64,000 bases of DNA from Alcaligenaceae bacterium. Lineage in GTDB: Bacteria > Pseudomonadota > Gammaproteobacteria > Burkholderiales > Burkholderiaceae_B. Numbering within the stretch: position 1 is the first letter of the stretch; each line of letters opens with the position of its first letter. Positions 40,588-49,550 of the stretch are shown piece after piece. The stretch covers positions 326,078 to 390,077 of the forward strand of contig JACCES010000004.1 in assembly GCA_013416455.1 (NCBI GenBank), given 5' to 3'. The position numbers and the translations under genes are program-made. The notes under the pieces were generated by a model. It had not been told where the DNA came from. It ran no database searches and saw only the letters and a program-made list of their open reading frames with translations.

Positions 40588-41274
40588 TCAGTGCCCCCTT
40601 GTGGATACCGCGACTACGGTCGGCGGATGCGCGCCCGAAGCAAGCAGCACAGAGAGATGCTCGCCATCCCGGCTCGCCTGCGCCCATTCCGGCACCGGAT
40701 CTTCCGCGCGCCAGCCCTGCCGCCGCAAGAGGGAGGCAAGAGCCTGAGCTGACGGATAGGCCGGCACCGCCAGAAGGCGGACCACGGCTTCACGCCCGAA
40801 CTCGAATGTCTGCGACACCGTGGCCGACAGCGGAAAGGCAAATGCCCCGGATGAGCGCCCGCCAGCCCCGGCCCCGGCGCCCGGGGCATCCAGCGCGACC
40901 GGCATGCCGGGCAAACGGGCGGGATCGAAATACAGGGCCGACACATACCCCTGGGCGCCGTCGGAACGACCATGGATCTCGGCCAACCAATGCCTGCCGT
41001 CCGCCAGACCCGACAGAAGAATCCGCCCGTCTGCCACGACATAGCGCTCATAGGCGCCATTGAGTCTGGCCAGCGCCTGAGCGGCCGCGTCCGGAGTCAG
41101 GCGGCTGGTGAAGGTTTCCACAGACAGGAGCTGGCCGTTCAGCTTCACGCTCCAGGCGCTGTCCCACGCCAGGTTCGCATGGCAGAACGGCACGGCGGCC
41201 AGCAGCAATACCCCTGACAGCCGGCCCAGGACGGCCGCCCCGAAATAACACGCAATGCAAGAATGTGTCCGCAT
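40588..41274 (-). CDS. Secreted protein of the Tad operon, unknown
   Basis: 228 residues. The N terminus has a Sec signal (about residues 15-34, ending His-Ala-Asn). The mature part has no motif I recognise; it contains a Gly/Ala-rich loop (GAGAGAGGRSSGAF) and a hydrophobic strand pattern. Start 41274 is preceded by GGAG at 8-nt spacing. It sits between the tadEG-like gene and cpaB with 1-nt gaps, so it is a component or chaperone of this pilus. Confidence 0.8.
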   Translation of the reverse strand: MRTHSCIACYFGAAVLGRLSGVLLLAAVPFCHANLAWDSAWSVKLNGQLLSVETFTSRLTPDAAAQALARLNGAYERYVVADGRILLSGLADGRHWLAEIHGRSDGAQGYVSALYFDPARLPGMPVALDAPGAGAGAGGRSSGAFAFPLSATVSQTFEFGREAVVRLLAVPAYPSAQALASLLRRQGWRAEDPVPEWAQASRDGEHLSVLLASGAHPPTVVAVSTRGH

Positions 41275-41275
41275 T

Positions 41276-43585
41276 TCAATTGCTCCTTTCATCTTCGGGC
41301 AGAAGGAATCCCGGCCCGGGAACCGCCGCCTCCCCGACCGGCCTGGCTCCGGACGCCGATTCGGCGCCTCCGCGCTCGTTTCCGTAGCCAGTGGCATTGC
41401 CGCCGTTGCCGCCGCCCGAGACATCGATCGCATGGGGAGGCACACGGCCCCGCCACGGCTGCAGCCAGTCGAACTGCGGACCTGATCGCCCCCAGCCCGC
41501 ATCGGTGCCGTGGGCAAGAGCCGCCACCGCCGCGCCGGCTGCGAGGGATGCGGCGGCCGGCCCGCCCCAGGCGAGCTGCGACGCCGCTACCCGCGCTTGA
41601 GCATCGTTGTCAGACACCGCATGGCCGGCGCCGGTCAGAATGCTGATGCTGCGGGCAAACGGTGCGTAGGGCTGATCGAATTGCGAGAGCCTCAATGGGC
41701 CGTCGGGAGGGCCGGAAACCCGATCCGACGACGGAAAGGCCAGGGCGACACGCGCCCGCAGAACGCCGCGGTCATCCACCGACCAGTCGCGCCGCAGCCT
41801 GTCCGCATGCAACGTGGCCGCGCCCGGCTGAGCCCAGGCCGGCAAGGGGCTGTGCCGATGCCAGGAGGAATGCACACCGCTTTCGGGATCCAGAAGCCTG
41901 GTGCCGCGACGGCCCGTCCATCGATGCGCACTGCCCGAAAAAAATCTCTGATCGAGAGCCGCCGCGTGATCGACGTGTTCCGGGTCGGCGCGGCTGGCCA
42001 GGAAGGCCGCATGGCGGCTCGCGTGCGTGGCTGACAGCGCCATATCCTGGTAGTGGGCCAGCCAATGGATGGCAACCCACAGCACGGCAAGCGCCAGCAT
42101 GGCGACAAGGGATTCCACCAGCGCCTGCCCGCGCTGGCCGCGCTGCCCGCCCCTGGGGAAGCGGCCGCCTTGCGGCCCGGACCGGCGACATGCGGCACGG
42201 CCGGGCGGGCGGCCAAAAACGGGAAGACGGGGCTTGCTTCTGGACTGCTGATCAGGCTTGCCGGCTGCCCGCAGGCGCGCCTGCCAATAGGGATGGAAGG
42301 CGTTGGGGAGTTCGCGCTGCCCGTCGCCGCGGGCATGGGGACGCCGGAAATAGGATTCCGCCGCCGACTTTGAGGTCAGCTGAAGCTCGTCGCGCCCATT
42401 GCGCTTCAGGGACACATGGAAATGGGCAGTGGAACCGCCGTGCGCGGACGCCAGATCGTGAAAGACAGGCAGGCCGCCACCCGGCCACTGGCGACGCGCG
42501 GCATGCGCCCGGGAATTGGCCAGAGGGTTGGCATTGCCGCCGGATATGTCCCAGCTCGTGGATTCCCTTACCCAGCGCCAGAAATCCTGGTCGGCGAAGT
42601 TTTCCGGAGGGTTTTCGACATAGGGAGTCTCCATGAGGACGGATTCCCGGGGCGGCACCCAGCCCCAGGCCATTGAATATTCTCGAAAATAGCAGCCAAT
42701 CCACCTGTTTGAACGCACGGCGTGGTACGACTGGGTGTCCATCGACTGCCAGTATCCGCCTTCATCGAGCAAGGTCCGGCCCCTGCGGCGCAATTCATGG
42801 CGCCGGGCCGGGCAGCGCGCATCCACCGGGAAAAGGCTGCGGGCGGTGTGATCCCGAGGATCGAGGAAACGGTACAGCCCCATGACTTCATGCAGAAAAG
42901 GCCGCAGACGGGGATTGCCCGCGTGGGCCGCAAGAAAGCCGGGCACGGCATCATCGGTCACGCTCAGATCGAAGCCTGACTCCTCTGGATAATTGGCGGC
43001 CAGGACTTCGCGCATGGCGCGGTCACGAACCGATGGCAGGTTCGCCGCCACGGCCGACGAGACCGCCTGCAGGACCGCGCGCGACATGCGGTCGTGCTCG
43101 GCATAGGCCGACGCCAGCGTGCCATGCTCGCTGGCGCTGTGCTCCAGCCCGGCCGCCTTCAGCGCGGCAAGGTAGGCCGCCGCGTGTTCGGGGCCGAAAT
43201 GCATTCCGATCACGTATGCCGGCGGATTCGCCGCCAGGGCCTGGATGGCTTCCGTACCGGCAAAATGTGCCCAGGACCCGAGAGTGACGAGATGCGCCAT
43301 GGCGGCCTGATGCGCCACCTGCGTCCGGTTGATGTAGGACAGCATGTTCAGCGCGCGGGCCTGAACCAGTGCGCCGCTGTAGGCTGCGGCATCCAGCGCG
43401 TGATCCTGCCGCGCTTTTTCCGCCACCACCATGCCGACATTGAAATAACGCACAAAGGCCGTCGCAACCGCCGCGGTAAGCAGCAGGCCCAGGATCAGCG
43501 CCTGGCCTTGCTGGCCCTGGCCGCGGGAGGCCCGGCCGCGCATGCGGGCATGACAGTCGAAGCCTGCGGCTGGACGCGTGATCAT
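41276..43585 (-). CDS. Fused TadG-like/TadE-like pilus protein
   Basis: 769 residues. Two separate prepilin-like modules are seen in one reading frame. One is near the N terminus (QQGQALILGLLLTAAVATAFVR, about residues 25-46), as in TadG-related Tad proteins. The other, near residue 485, is GQRGQALVESLVAMLALAV, as in TadE-like pseudopilins. Between them lies a ~430-residue extracytoplasmic region with an Arg/Gly/Ser-rich stretch just before the second module. In most loci these are separate genes, so this is either a true fusion or a lost stop. The start overlaps the flp stop (ATGA). Confidence 0.85.
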   Translation of the reverse strand: MITRPAAGFDCHARMRGRASRGQGQQGQALILGLLLTAAVATAFVRYFNVGMVVAEKARQDHALDAAAYSGALVQARALNMLSYINRTQVAHQAAMAHLVTLGSWAHFAGTEAIQALAANPPAYVIGMHFGPEHAAAYLAALKAAGLEHSASEHGTLASAYAEHDRMSRAVLQAVSSAVAANLPSVRDRAMREVLAANYPEESGFDLSVTDDAVPGFLAAHAGNPRLRPFLHEVMGLYRFLDPRDHTARSLFPVDARCPARRHELRRRGRTLLDEGGYWQSMDTQSYHAVRSNRWIGCYFREYSMAWGWVPPRESVLMETPYVENPPENFADQDFWRWVRESTSWDISGGNANPLANSRAHAARRQWPGGGLPVFHDLASAHGGSTAHFHVSLKRNGRDELQLTSKSAAESYFRRPHARGDGQRELPNAFHPYWQARLRAAGKPDQQSRSKPRLPVFGRPPGRAACRRSGPQGGRFPRGGQRGQRGQALVESLVAMLALAVLWVAIHWLAHYQDMALSATHASRHAAFLASRADPEHVDHAAALDQRFFSGSAHRWTGRRGTRLLDPESGVHSSWHRHSPLPAWAQPGAATLHADRLRRDWSVDDRGVLRARVALAFPSSDRVSGPPDGPLRLSQFDQPYAPFARSISILTGAGHAVSDNDAQARVAASQLAWGGPAAASLAAGAAVAALAHGTDAGWGRSGPQFDWLQPWRGRVPPHAIDVSGGGNGGNATGYGNERGGAESASGARPVGEAAVPGPGFLLPEDERSN

Positions 43586-43848
43586 TGCCCGGCATCCGCA
43601 TTGCCGGTGAAGGACTTCAGCGTACGCGCCGCCGTCTGGCCGGCGGCGGCATCGGCCGCCGACTGCGCGATGCCGGACTGCTCGGTGCCGTCTTCGCCCG
43701 CCAGCTCGCGCGCCATGGCCGCCGTCTGCGACCGGACCACTTGGCCGAACAGCTGATATACGGCGATCGCCGCGACCGCCACCAGGGCGACCACGATGAT
43801 GTATTCCGTCATGCCCTGGCCGCGTTGAGTTTCGTTGCGATGTTTCAT
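43582..43848 (-). CDS. Flp/TadE-type pilin, first gene of the Tad operon
   Basis: 88 residues. After a short basic leader (MKHRNETQR) comes GQGMTEYIIVVALVAVAAIAVYQLFG, a prepilin site Gly-Met-Thr-Glu-Tyr followed by a single hydrophobic helix; the rest is polar and Ala-rich. Cleavage would fall after GQG. A strong Shine-Dalgarno (AAGGAGGGGG) precedes the start. It is the likely major pilin; ordinary Flp pilins are ~50-60 residues, so it is longer. Confidence 0.85.
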   Translation of the reverse strand: MKHRNETQRGQGMTEYIIVVALVAVAAIAVYQLFGQVVRSQTAAMARELAGEDGTEQSGIAQSAADAAAGQTAARTLKSFTGNADAGQ

Positions 43849-44052
43849 ATGCCCCCTCCTTCAAGTCGGGGACAGTGTGCCGCCTGGAATTCCGCCCGCC
43901 AATTCGCGGATGCCGACGCGGATCATTTCATCCGAGCCGGGGAAAATGCGCTTGCACTACACTGAATCTTCCAGCAAGAACCGCCCGTCATGCGCCCGCA
44001 AATGGCATCACCGGATGCGCGCATGCCGGCACCGACCGATCAGACACCTGCC

Positions 44053-44703
44053 ATGACGACCGGCGACCTGTTTGCAGACCATGATGACGGCCAGCCCCAG
44101 CGGCTGGCAGAGGCCGCCGTGCTGCTGCGCGGCCACGCCCTGGCTTTCATCGACGAGCTGCTGCCGGCGATTGCCGGCATTGAAAGCCGTTCACCCTTCC
44201 GGCACATGATCACGCGCGGCGGCCATACCATGTCGGTGGCTCTCACCAACTGCGGCGCGCTGGGGTGGTGCACGGATCAGCGGGGCTACCGCTATACGCC
44301 GGCCGACCCGCTCTCGGGCCTGCCCTGGCCGGCAATGCCCCCCGCGTTCACAAGGCTGGCGCGCGATTCGGCCGCACAGGCCGGCTTCCCCGGTTTCTTG
44401 CCCGACGCCTGCCTGATCAACCGCTATCTGCCGGGAGCCAGGATGGGCCTGCACCAGGACCGCAATGAACGCGATTTCAGCGCCCCCATCGTATCGGTAT
44501 CGTTGGGCATGAGCGCCACCTTTCTGTTCGGCGGGCTGAAGCGCACGGACAAAGCGGCCAGGCTGCCCCTCTTCCATGGCGATGTCGTCGTCTGGGGCGG
44601 CCCCGACCGGCTGCGCCACCACGGCATCCTGCCGCTCAAGGGCCCGCCCCATCCCCTGCTGGGCGCGCAGCGCATCAATCTCACGTTCCGCAAGGCCGGC
44701 TGA
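44053..44703 (+). CDS. alkB: DNA oxidative demethylase AlkB
   Basis: 216 residues, the same length as E. coli AlkB. It removes 1-methyladenine and 3-methylcytosine using Fe(II) and 2-oxoglutarate. The iron ligands are His134 and Asp136 (LHQD) and His190 (HHGI); 2OG binders Arg207 and Arg213 are in RINLTFRKAG. CLINRYLPGAR is the conserved NRY segment. The start at 44053 (MTTGDLFAD) matches the E. coli start; 43990 is an alternative. The ada-like gene follows 85 nt later, in the same direction. Confidence 0.95.
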   Translation: MTTGDLFADHDDGQPQRLAEAAVLLRGHALAFIDELLPAIAGIESRSPFRHMITRGGHTMSVALTNCGALGWCTDQRGYRYTPADPLSGLPWPAMPPAFTRLARDSAAQAGFPGFLPDACLINRYLPGARMGLHQDRNERDFSAPIVSVSLGMSATFLFGGLKRTDKAARLPLFHGDVVVWGGPDRLRHHGILPLKGPPHPLLGAQRINLTFRKAG

Positions 44704-44788
44704 TGGCGGAACAACTGCAAGATACGGAGTGTTTTCGCTTTCACCGGCATTTAAGCTGTCAGCCAGAAACCGACATCCGGAGTGCGAT

Positions 44789-45769
44789 ATGAACCTACGA
44801 TTCGAAACGCCCGCCCCGCAACAGGGCAATGACCACGATGGGGATGCCCGGCATGCGGACCGGTGCGCCGAACCGGCCGGGCCCGGCGATATCGTCGCGC
44901 ATGCCTGCCGCAGCATTGAAAACCGCGAACCCACGCCCGGCCTGGACGAACTCGCCGCCGAAGCGGGCCTGAGCCGCTGGCGGTTTCATCGGCTCTTCGT
45001 GGCCGAAACCGGCCTGACCCCCAAGGCCTATGCCGCGGGCGTGCGCGCCGGCAGACTGCGCACCGCGCTCGCCAAGGGCGACATGCCGGTCACTGACGCC
45101 ATCTACGACGCCGGCTTCAATGCCAGCAGCCGTTTCTACGAGACATCCGACCGCGTGCTCGGCATGCGGGCGCGAGACTACCGGGCGGGTGGAAGCGGCG
45201 CCACCATCCGCTTCGCGGTGGGCCAATGTTCATTGGGAGCCATCCTGGTCGCCGAGAGCGAGCGGGGCATCTGCGCCATCCTCATGGGAGACGATCCCGA
45301 CGCACTCGTCCAGGATCTTCAGAAACGCTTTCCCAACGCCGCGCTTACGGGCGATGATGCGCAGTTCGCGCAAAAAATCGCCCAAGTGGTGGGCTTGGTG
45401 GAAGCGCCCGGCCTGGGCATCGATCTTCCCCTGGACATCCGGGGGACGGCATTCCAGGAACGGGTGTGGCAGGCCTTGCTCGCGATCCCGCCGGGCACGA
45501 CCATCAGCTACGCTGAACTGGCCGAACGCATCGGCTCGCCCGCCGCGGTCCGCGCGGTCGCGCGCGCCTGCGGCGCCAATTGGCTGGCGGTGGCCATTCC
45601 CTGCCATCGGGTCGTGCGCCGCAACGGTGATCCGGCCGGCTACCGCTGGGGCGTGGAACGCAAACAGACACTGCTGAAGCGGGAAAACCCGGCTTACGGC
45701 GAGCCCACGAACCCATCTCATGGCGGACGGCGCGCCCCTCCGCGCGCAGCGTCCTGCGATCAAGAGTAA
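44789..45769 (+). CDS. ada: Ada-like regulator/O6-alkylguanine-DNA methyltransferase lacking the N-terminal metal domain
   Basis: 326 residues. It has an AraC-type helix-turn-helix (LDELAAEAGLSRWRFHRLFVAETGLTPKAY, about 52-81), a middle linker, then the methyltransferase core with active Cys272 (AIPCHRVVRRNG) and helix FQERVWQAL. The E. coli Ada N-terminal domain (about 90 residues with the Zn Cys cluster that takes methyl from phosphotriesters) is absent; only ~35 non-matching residues precede the HTH. It pairs with alkB and tag in one cluster. Without that domain the adaptive-response switch must work differently or not at all. Confidence 0.9.
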   Translation: MNLRFETPAPQQGNDHDGDARHADRCAEPAGPGDIVAHACRSIENREPTPGLDELAAEAGLSRWRFHRLFVAETGLTPKAYAAGVRAGRLRTALAKGDMPVTDAIYDAGFNASSRFYETSDRVLGMRARDYRAGGSGATIRFAVGQCSLGAILVAESERGICAILMGDDPDALVQDLQKRFPNAALTGDDAQFAQKIAQVVGLVEAPGLGIDLPLDIRGTAFQERVWQALLAIPPGTTISYAELAERIGSPAAVRAVARACGANWLAVAIPCHRVVRRNGDPAGYRWGVERKQTLLKRENPAYGEPTNPSHGGRRAPPRAASCDQE

Positions 45770-45839
45770 AGAAACCGATTTTGTCCCGACGTCGAATGCA
45801 GCGGCTCTTCACGCCATAAATATATACGAAGTAGAAACC

Positions 45840-46454
45840 TCAGGGGCGCCGGAAGGACTGCCTGGCGCGTTCCACTTCGGGATGAAGCATGCAATCGGCG
45901 GCGTGATCGTTGACCATGCCCATGGCCTGCATGAAGGAATACACCGTTGTCGGCCCTACGAACTGCCAGCCGCGCTTCTTGAGTTCTTTCGACAAGGCCA
46001 CGGATTCCACCGACTGCGATACCGGAGCGGCGTCCGGCGCCGCCGCGGCCGACGGTTCATAGCGCCACACAAAGGCGGCCAGCGAACCCTCGCGCTCGAT
46101 GAGTTCCCGCGCGCGACGGGCATTGTTGATCGCGGCGGCGATCTTGCCACGATGCCGCACGATGCCGGCATCATGCAGCAGGCGCGACACGTCGTCCTCG
46201 GTAAAAGCCGCCACCTTCTCGACATCGAAATCGTGAAAGGCCGCTCGGAAATTCTCGCGCTTTTCAAGAATGGTTCGCCAGCTGAGGCCGGACTGGAATC
46301 CTTCCAGGCAAAGCTTCTCGAACAAACGGCGATCATCCGCCACCGGAAAACCCCATTCGCTATCGTGATAGCGAAGATATTCCGGCGTGGCCATGCACCA
46401 GCGGCAGCGCATTCTACCGTCGGGGCCGGGAAGTGTTGCAGCGACAGTGGTCAT
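45840..46454 (-). CDS. tag: DNA-3-methyladenine glycosylase I
   Basis: 204 residues. Tag excises 3-methyladenine. It has the zinc-ligand Cys/His pattern (CRWC near 17-20, and NDHAADC near the C terminus), the catalytic-site YHDSEWGFP, LCLEGFQSGLSW, GIVRHRGKIAAAINNA and the FVGPTTVYSFMQAMGMVNDH end. It converges on the alkB-ada pair, completing an alkylation repair cluster. Confidence 0.96.
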   Translation of the reverse strand: MTTVAATLPGPDGRMRCRWCMATPEYLRYHDSEWGFPVADDRRLFEKLCLEGFQSGLSWRTILEKRENFRAAFHDFDVEKVAAFTEDDVSRLLHDAGIVRHRGKIAAAINNARRARELIEREGSLAAFVWRYEPSAAAAPDAAPVSQSVESVALSKELKKRGWQFVGPTTVYSFMQAMGMVNDHAADCMLHPEVERARQSFRRP

Positions 46455-46584
46455 TTTCCATCCTTGCTGTGGTGGGCGCGCTTCAGCGGCATGCGTCCGC
46501 GATGTGGCCCGAGCCCATTATCCTTCATGCGGGGCGATTCACCCACCCGTCCGGGCCATGCGGCACCACGATGCCTTGCGGATG

Positions 46585-46613
46585 TTGGCACTGTTTGCTT
46601 TATGAGACAATAT
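46585..46613 (+). promoter_or_regulatory. Candidate sigma70 promoter for the IroE-like esterase
   Basis: TTGGCA (46585-46590) and CAATAT (46608-46613) are spaced by 17 nt. The -10 element is overlapped by the Fur-like inverted repeat, as expected for iron repression. Confidence 0.5.
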
Positions 46614-46636
46614 TGAGATCAATTCTCATTAATATT
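46609..46636 (+). promoter_or_regulatory. Probable Fur box
   Basis: The core ATTGAGATCAATTCTCATT (46612-46630) is an A/T-rich imperfect inverted repeat, TTGAGA facing TCTCAT with 5 nt between. It resembles the Fur consensus of ATGATAAT half sites. It overlaps the candidate promoter of an esterase that resembles siderophore hydrolases. Confidence 0.6.
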
Positions 46637-46762
46637 CTCTGATTCCCCTCCTCCACCTTGAAAGCACGTTCCCTCATTCCGCCCCCAGCCTCGGCCCCGC
46701 ATGGCGGCCAATCGTTTGACGGTGTGAAAACATCCGGCCGAAAAGGCGCGACCGGTACCCGC

Positions 46763-47734
46763 ATGCCGGGCCGGCGGCCCGGCGGATGGCATCCATCCCT
46801 CTTCCTTCCAGGATGCCTGCTCGCCTGCCTCTGCGTGGTCGGAGCCGTCCATGCGCAAGCGCCCGCGGCCGCACAGCAACGAGGCAATCGGCCGGTATCG
46901 GAAACCATAGCCGACCGGCCGTCCGAGCTGTACCGGTTCGAGAGGCATCATATCGATTCCTCCGACGGCCAGCGGCGCTACCGCATCGAAATCGCCATTC
47001 CGCTGGCGCCGGCACCGGCGGCAGGCCATGCCGCCCTCTACATGCTGGACGGCAATGCGGCCATGGACACCCTCACCGATGGGGATCTGGCCCTGCTTTC
47101 CAGCCGCAATCCTCCGGTGCTGGTGGCCATCGGCTACGACGTTTCCACCCGCAACGATGTCGTTTCCCGGGCGTACGACTACACGCCTCCCGTCACTGAA
47201 AACGGCCACCCCGTCGCTCAACCTATCGTGCGCGGACGGGCCGGCGGCGGGGCCGATATCTTCCTGGAGCTCATCCATTCGCAGATCAAGCCGCTGGTGC
47301 GCGGGCGGGCCAGCGTGGACCCGGCCAGGGCATATCTCTGGGGCCACTCCTACGGCGGCCTGTTCGTGCTGCATACGCTTTTCACCCGGCCCGAGGCCTT
47401 TTCCCGGTATATCGTGGGAGACCCGTCGGCCTGGTGGCACAACGGCGTGCTGATAAGGGAATGGCTGGCCTTCGATGCCAACCGCGCCGCCGGCAAGCGC
47501 GTTGCCATCCTGGTCGGCACCCGGCCCCGCGAACCGAACAGGCCGGCACCCGGCGCGACGCCCGTCCAATTGGATGGAACGGCAATCGATCTTCGCGCAG
47601 CGGTCCGGGAAATGGCGGAAGGTCTGCGCAAGGGCGGCGCGGACACCGACTATCAGGAATTCCCGCAATACGGACATGGCGAAATGATCCGCGCATCGCT
47701 GGAACGCGCCCTGCAGATCGCCACCGAGCCCTGA
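46763..47734 (+). CDS. Alpha/beta-hydrolase esterase, IroE/siderophore-esterase-like
   Basis: About 323 residues. A signal peptide (hydrophobic LFLPGCLLACLCVVGAVHA, ending Ala-Gln) exports it to the periplasm. The nucleophile lies in GHSYGG (about 194-199), with a late His in YGHGEM. The Tyr/Arg-rich N-terminal beta-region (RRYRIEIAIPLAP) and ML-DGNA segment match the IroE/Fes-like esterases that open triscatecholate siderophores. The Fur-like box upstream supports iron regulation. The true ATG is chosen as 46763, since it gives a proper signal peptide; 46658 is upstream in frame. Confidence 0.78.
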   Translation: MPGRRPGGWHPSLFLPGCLLACLCVVGAVHAQAPAAAQQRGNRPVSETIADRPSELYRFERHHIDSSDGQRRYRIEIAIPLAPAPAAGHAALYMLDGNAAMDTLTDGDLALLSSRNPPVLVAIGYDVSTRNDVVSRAYDYTPPVTENGHPVAQPIVRGRAGGGADIFLELIHSQIKPLVRGRASVDPARAYLWGHSYGGLFVLHTLFTRPEAFSRYIVGDPSAWWHNGVLIREWLAFDANRAAGKRVAILVGTRPREPNRPAPGATPVQLDGTAIDLRAAVREMAEGLRKGGADTDYQEFPQYGHGEMIRASLERALQIATEP

Positions 47735-47894
47735 ACGCAGCCGGTCCTTTACGTGATCACCCGCCGGGCAACACGCCACTGATCCATGGCCATGCACGCG
47801 CCTCATGACAGCGGCCGACGACGCGGAAAGTCCACAATGCCATATCCAGCGTAACTATTTACGTCTAAACTAAAAAATTCTGGACGGAGGCATG

Positions 47895-48695
47895 ATGAAT
47901 CGCAAGCATCTTCTACCCATCCTTCTGTGTGCATACGGCGCCGCGGGTTCCTGTCTTGCAGCGGACGCGGGCGGCGACCAGGGCGTGTACATCGGCGCGT
48001 TCGGGGGCGTGGGCGCATCCATTGCAACCAATCTGCAGCAGAAAGGGGCCGTCCACATCAACCAGTTCTTCTCGCTGCCCATCCATGCAAACGGCTCCAC
48101 GGCGAGCAGCACCCGTGTATCGCTGGGCGGTGCGCACCTGGGCTACCAATGGGACCGCTGGAACCTGGGGCAATCGCAATGGGGCCTCAAACCCGCCGTC
48201 GAACTCGAAGGCGTCTACATCGGCAAGCACTCCCCCACCGGCGAAATGCCGGTCAGGCCTCACGCACTGGGAATGCAGTATGTGACCATCCCCATGACGG
48301 CCGGCGTATTGCTCGCCAATGCCGTATTCACCTTCCAGACCCCCTACTCCGACAAGATCTTCCCCTACATCGGCGCCGGCGCCGGCGTGGCTTTCACTTC
48401 CATCAAGGGCTCCGACTCCGCCAACCCCTCCGAACCCGGCATCAATCACTTCAACTCGGATCCGGACGCCTCGGGCTCCGCCTTCGCCATGCAGCTCAAG
48501 GCGGGGTTCAAGGCGGAAGTGCACAAGAACCTGTACCTGTTCACCGAATACCGCTACCTTTCCATCGACTCCACGAGCTATACCTTCGGTTTCACCGATT
48601 ATCCGGGCGTCCACCTTCCGACGGATGACTGGCGCGTGAAACTGGGACGGCAGAAATACAACCTGTTCGTGGCGGGCTTGCAATACCGGTTCTAA
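47895..48695 (+). CDS. Outer-membrane beta-barrel protein (OmpA-like/opacity-porin fold)
   Basis: About 266 residues with a signal peptide ending LAADAGGD. Alternating hydrophobic strands (VYIGAFGGVGAS ... YQWDRWNLGQ ... FPYIGAGAGVAFTS ... LYLFTEYRYLSID) and a terminal Phe (LFVAGLQYRF) are the marks of a small 8-strand outer-membrane barrel. The function is unknown. GGAGG precedes two ATGs at 47892 and 47895. Confidence 0.85.
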   Translation: MNRKHLLPILLCAYGAAGSCLAADAGGDQGVYIGAFGGVGASIATNLQQKGAVHINQFFSLPIHANGSTASSTRVSLGGAHLGYQWDRWNLGQSQWGLKPAVELEGVYIGKHSPTGEMPVRPHALGMQYVTIPMTAGVLLANAVFTFQTPYSDKIFPYIGAGAGVAFTSIKGSDSANPSEPGINHFNSDPDASGSAFAMQLKAGFKAEVHKNLYLFTEYRYLSIDSTSYTFGFTDYPGVHLPTDDWRVKLGRQKYNLFVAGLQYRF

Positions 48696-48838
48696 AGCCT
48701 GTTGACGCTGTGGCGCCCGAGGGAACGCCATTTGCTGCATTCATCGCAACCGCCACGTCGACAAACGAGCTGGCGGTGATCAATCCACACATGGATTCAG
48801 ACAGGAGTTTTCAACTTGTCCGAAGAACGGAGGCTTCC

Positions 48839-49075
48839 ATGGCGAAATGCGATTCATGCGGCAATGACTACGACAAATCCTTTCAGCTGACGATTTCAGG
48901 CAAAACCTATACGTTTGACAGTTTCGAGTGCGCGATACGCACCGCCGCACCGCTTTGCGAGCACTGCGGTGTGCGCATCATCGGGCACGGTCTGGAGCAG
49001 GATGGAAGGATGTTCTGTTGCGCCCATTGCGCCGGCGGCGAAGGCGCGACGGAACTGCGGGACCGTTCCGGCTGA
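48839..49075 (+). CDS. Small Cys-rich metal-binding protein
   Basis: 78 residues with eight Cys, in the pattern CDSC, C(AIRT), CEHC, CCAHC. This is a zinc-ribbon/metallothionein-like pattern (MAKCDSCGNDYDK, APLCEHCGVRI, RMFCCAHC). GGAGG lies 5 nt before the ATG. It is followed by CBS and sodC genes in the same direction, which suggests a stress or metal-handling group. Family identity is not certain. Confidence 0.8.
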   Translation: MAKCDSCGNDYDKSFQLTISGKTYTFDSFECAIRTAAPLCEHCGVRIIGHGLEQDGRMFCCAHCAGGEGATELRDRSG

Positions 49076-49106
49076 GCAATCAAGCTCAATCAACCAGGAG
49101 TCAACC

Positions 49107-49526
49107 ATGCAGCAACTTAAAGACGTAATGAGTCACGAGGTAAAAATCTTGAACCCGGATGCCGCCGTCAAGGACGCGGCACGGCAAATGCGGGACGGCG
49201 ATTTCGGCCTGATGCCCGTGGGTGAGAATGATCGCCTGATCGGGACCTTGTCCGACCGCGACATTGTGGTCCGCGGGGTTGCCCAGGGAATGGACGCCAG
49301 CGCGAAAGTGCGGGATGTCATGTCGGCAGATGTCGTGTGGGCGTACGAGAATGACTCCGTGGAAAAGGCGAGCCGGATCATGAGCGACAAGCAGATCAGG
49401 CGTCTGCCGATCGTGAATGCGGACAAGCGCCTGGTGGGGATCGTGGCGCTGGGCGACCTGGCCGTCGGGGGCTCCGACCGCCAGCGGACGGGCCAGACGC
49501 TGTCGGATATTTCGAAGCCCGGCTAG
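49107..49526 (+). CDS. CBS-domain signalling protein
   Basis: 139 residues made of two CBS domains (about 8-60 and 70-120), e.g. VMSHEVKILNPDAAVKDAARQMRDGDFGLMPVGE and DVMSADVVWAYENDSVEKASRIMSDKQIRRLPIV. AGGAG is 6 nt before the start. It probably binds adenine nucleotides; no effector domain is attached. It is part of the run 48839-50716. Confidence 0.9.
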   Translation: MQQLKDVMSHEVKILNPDAAVKDAARQMRDGDFGLMPVGENDRLIGTLSDRDIVVRGVAQGMDASAKVRDVMSADVVWAYENDSVEKASRIMSDKQIRRLPIVNADKRLVGIVALGDLAVGGSDRQRTGQTLSDISKPG

Positions 49527-49550
49527 TCCCGCAACCCTACGGAGCATGTC

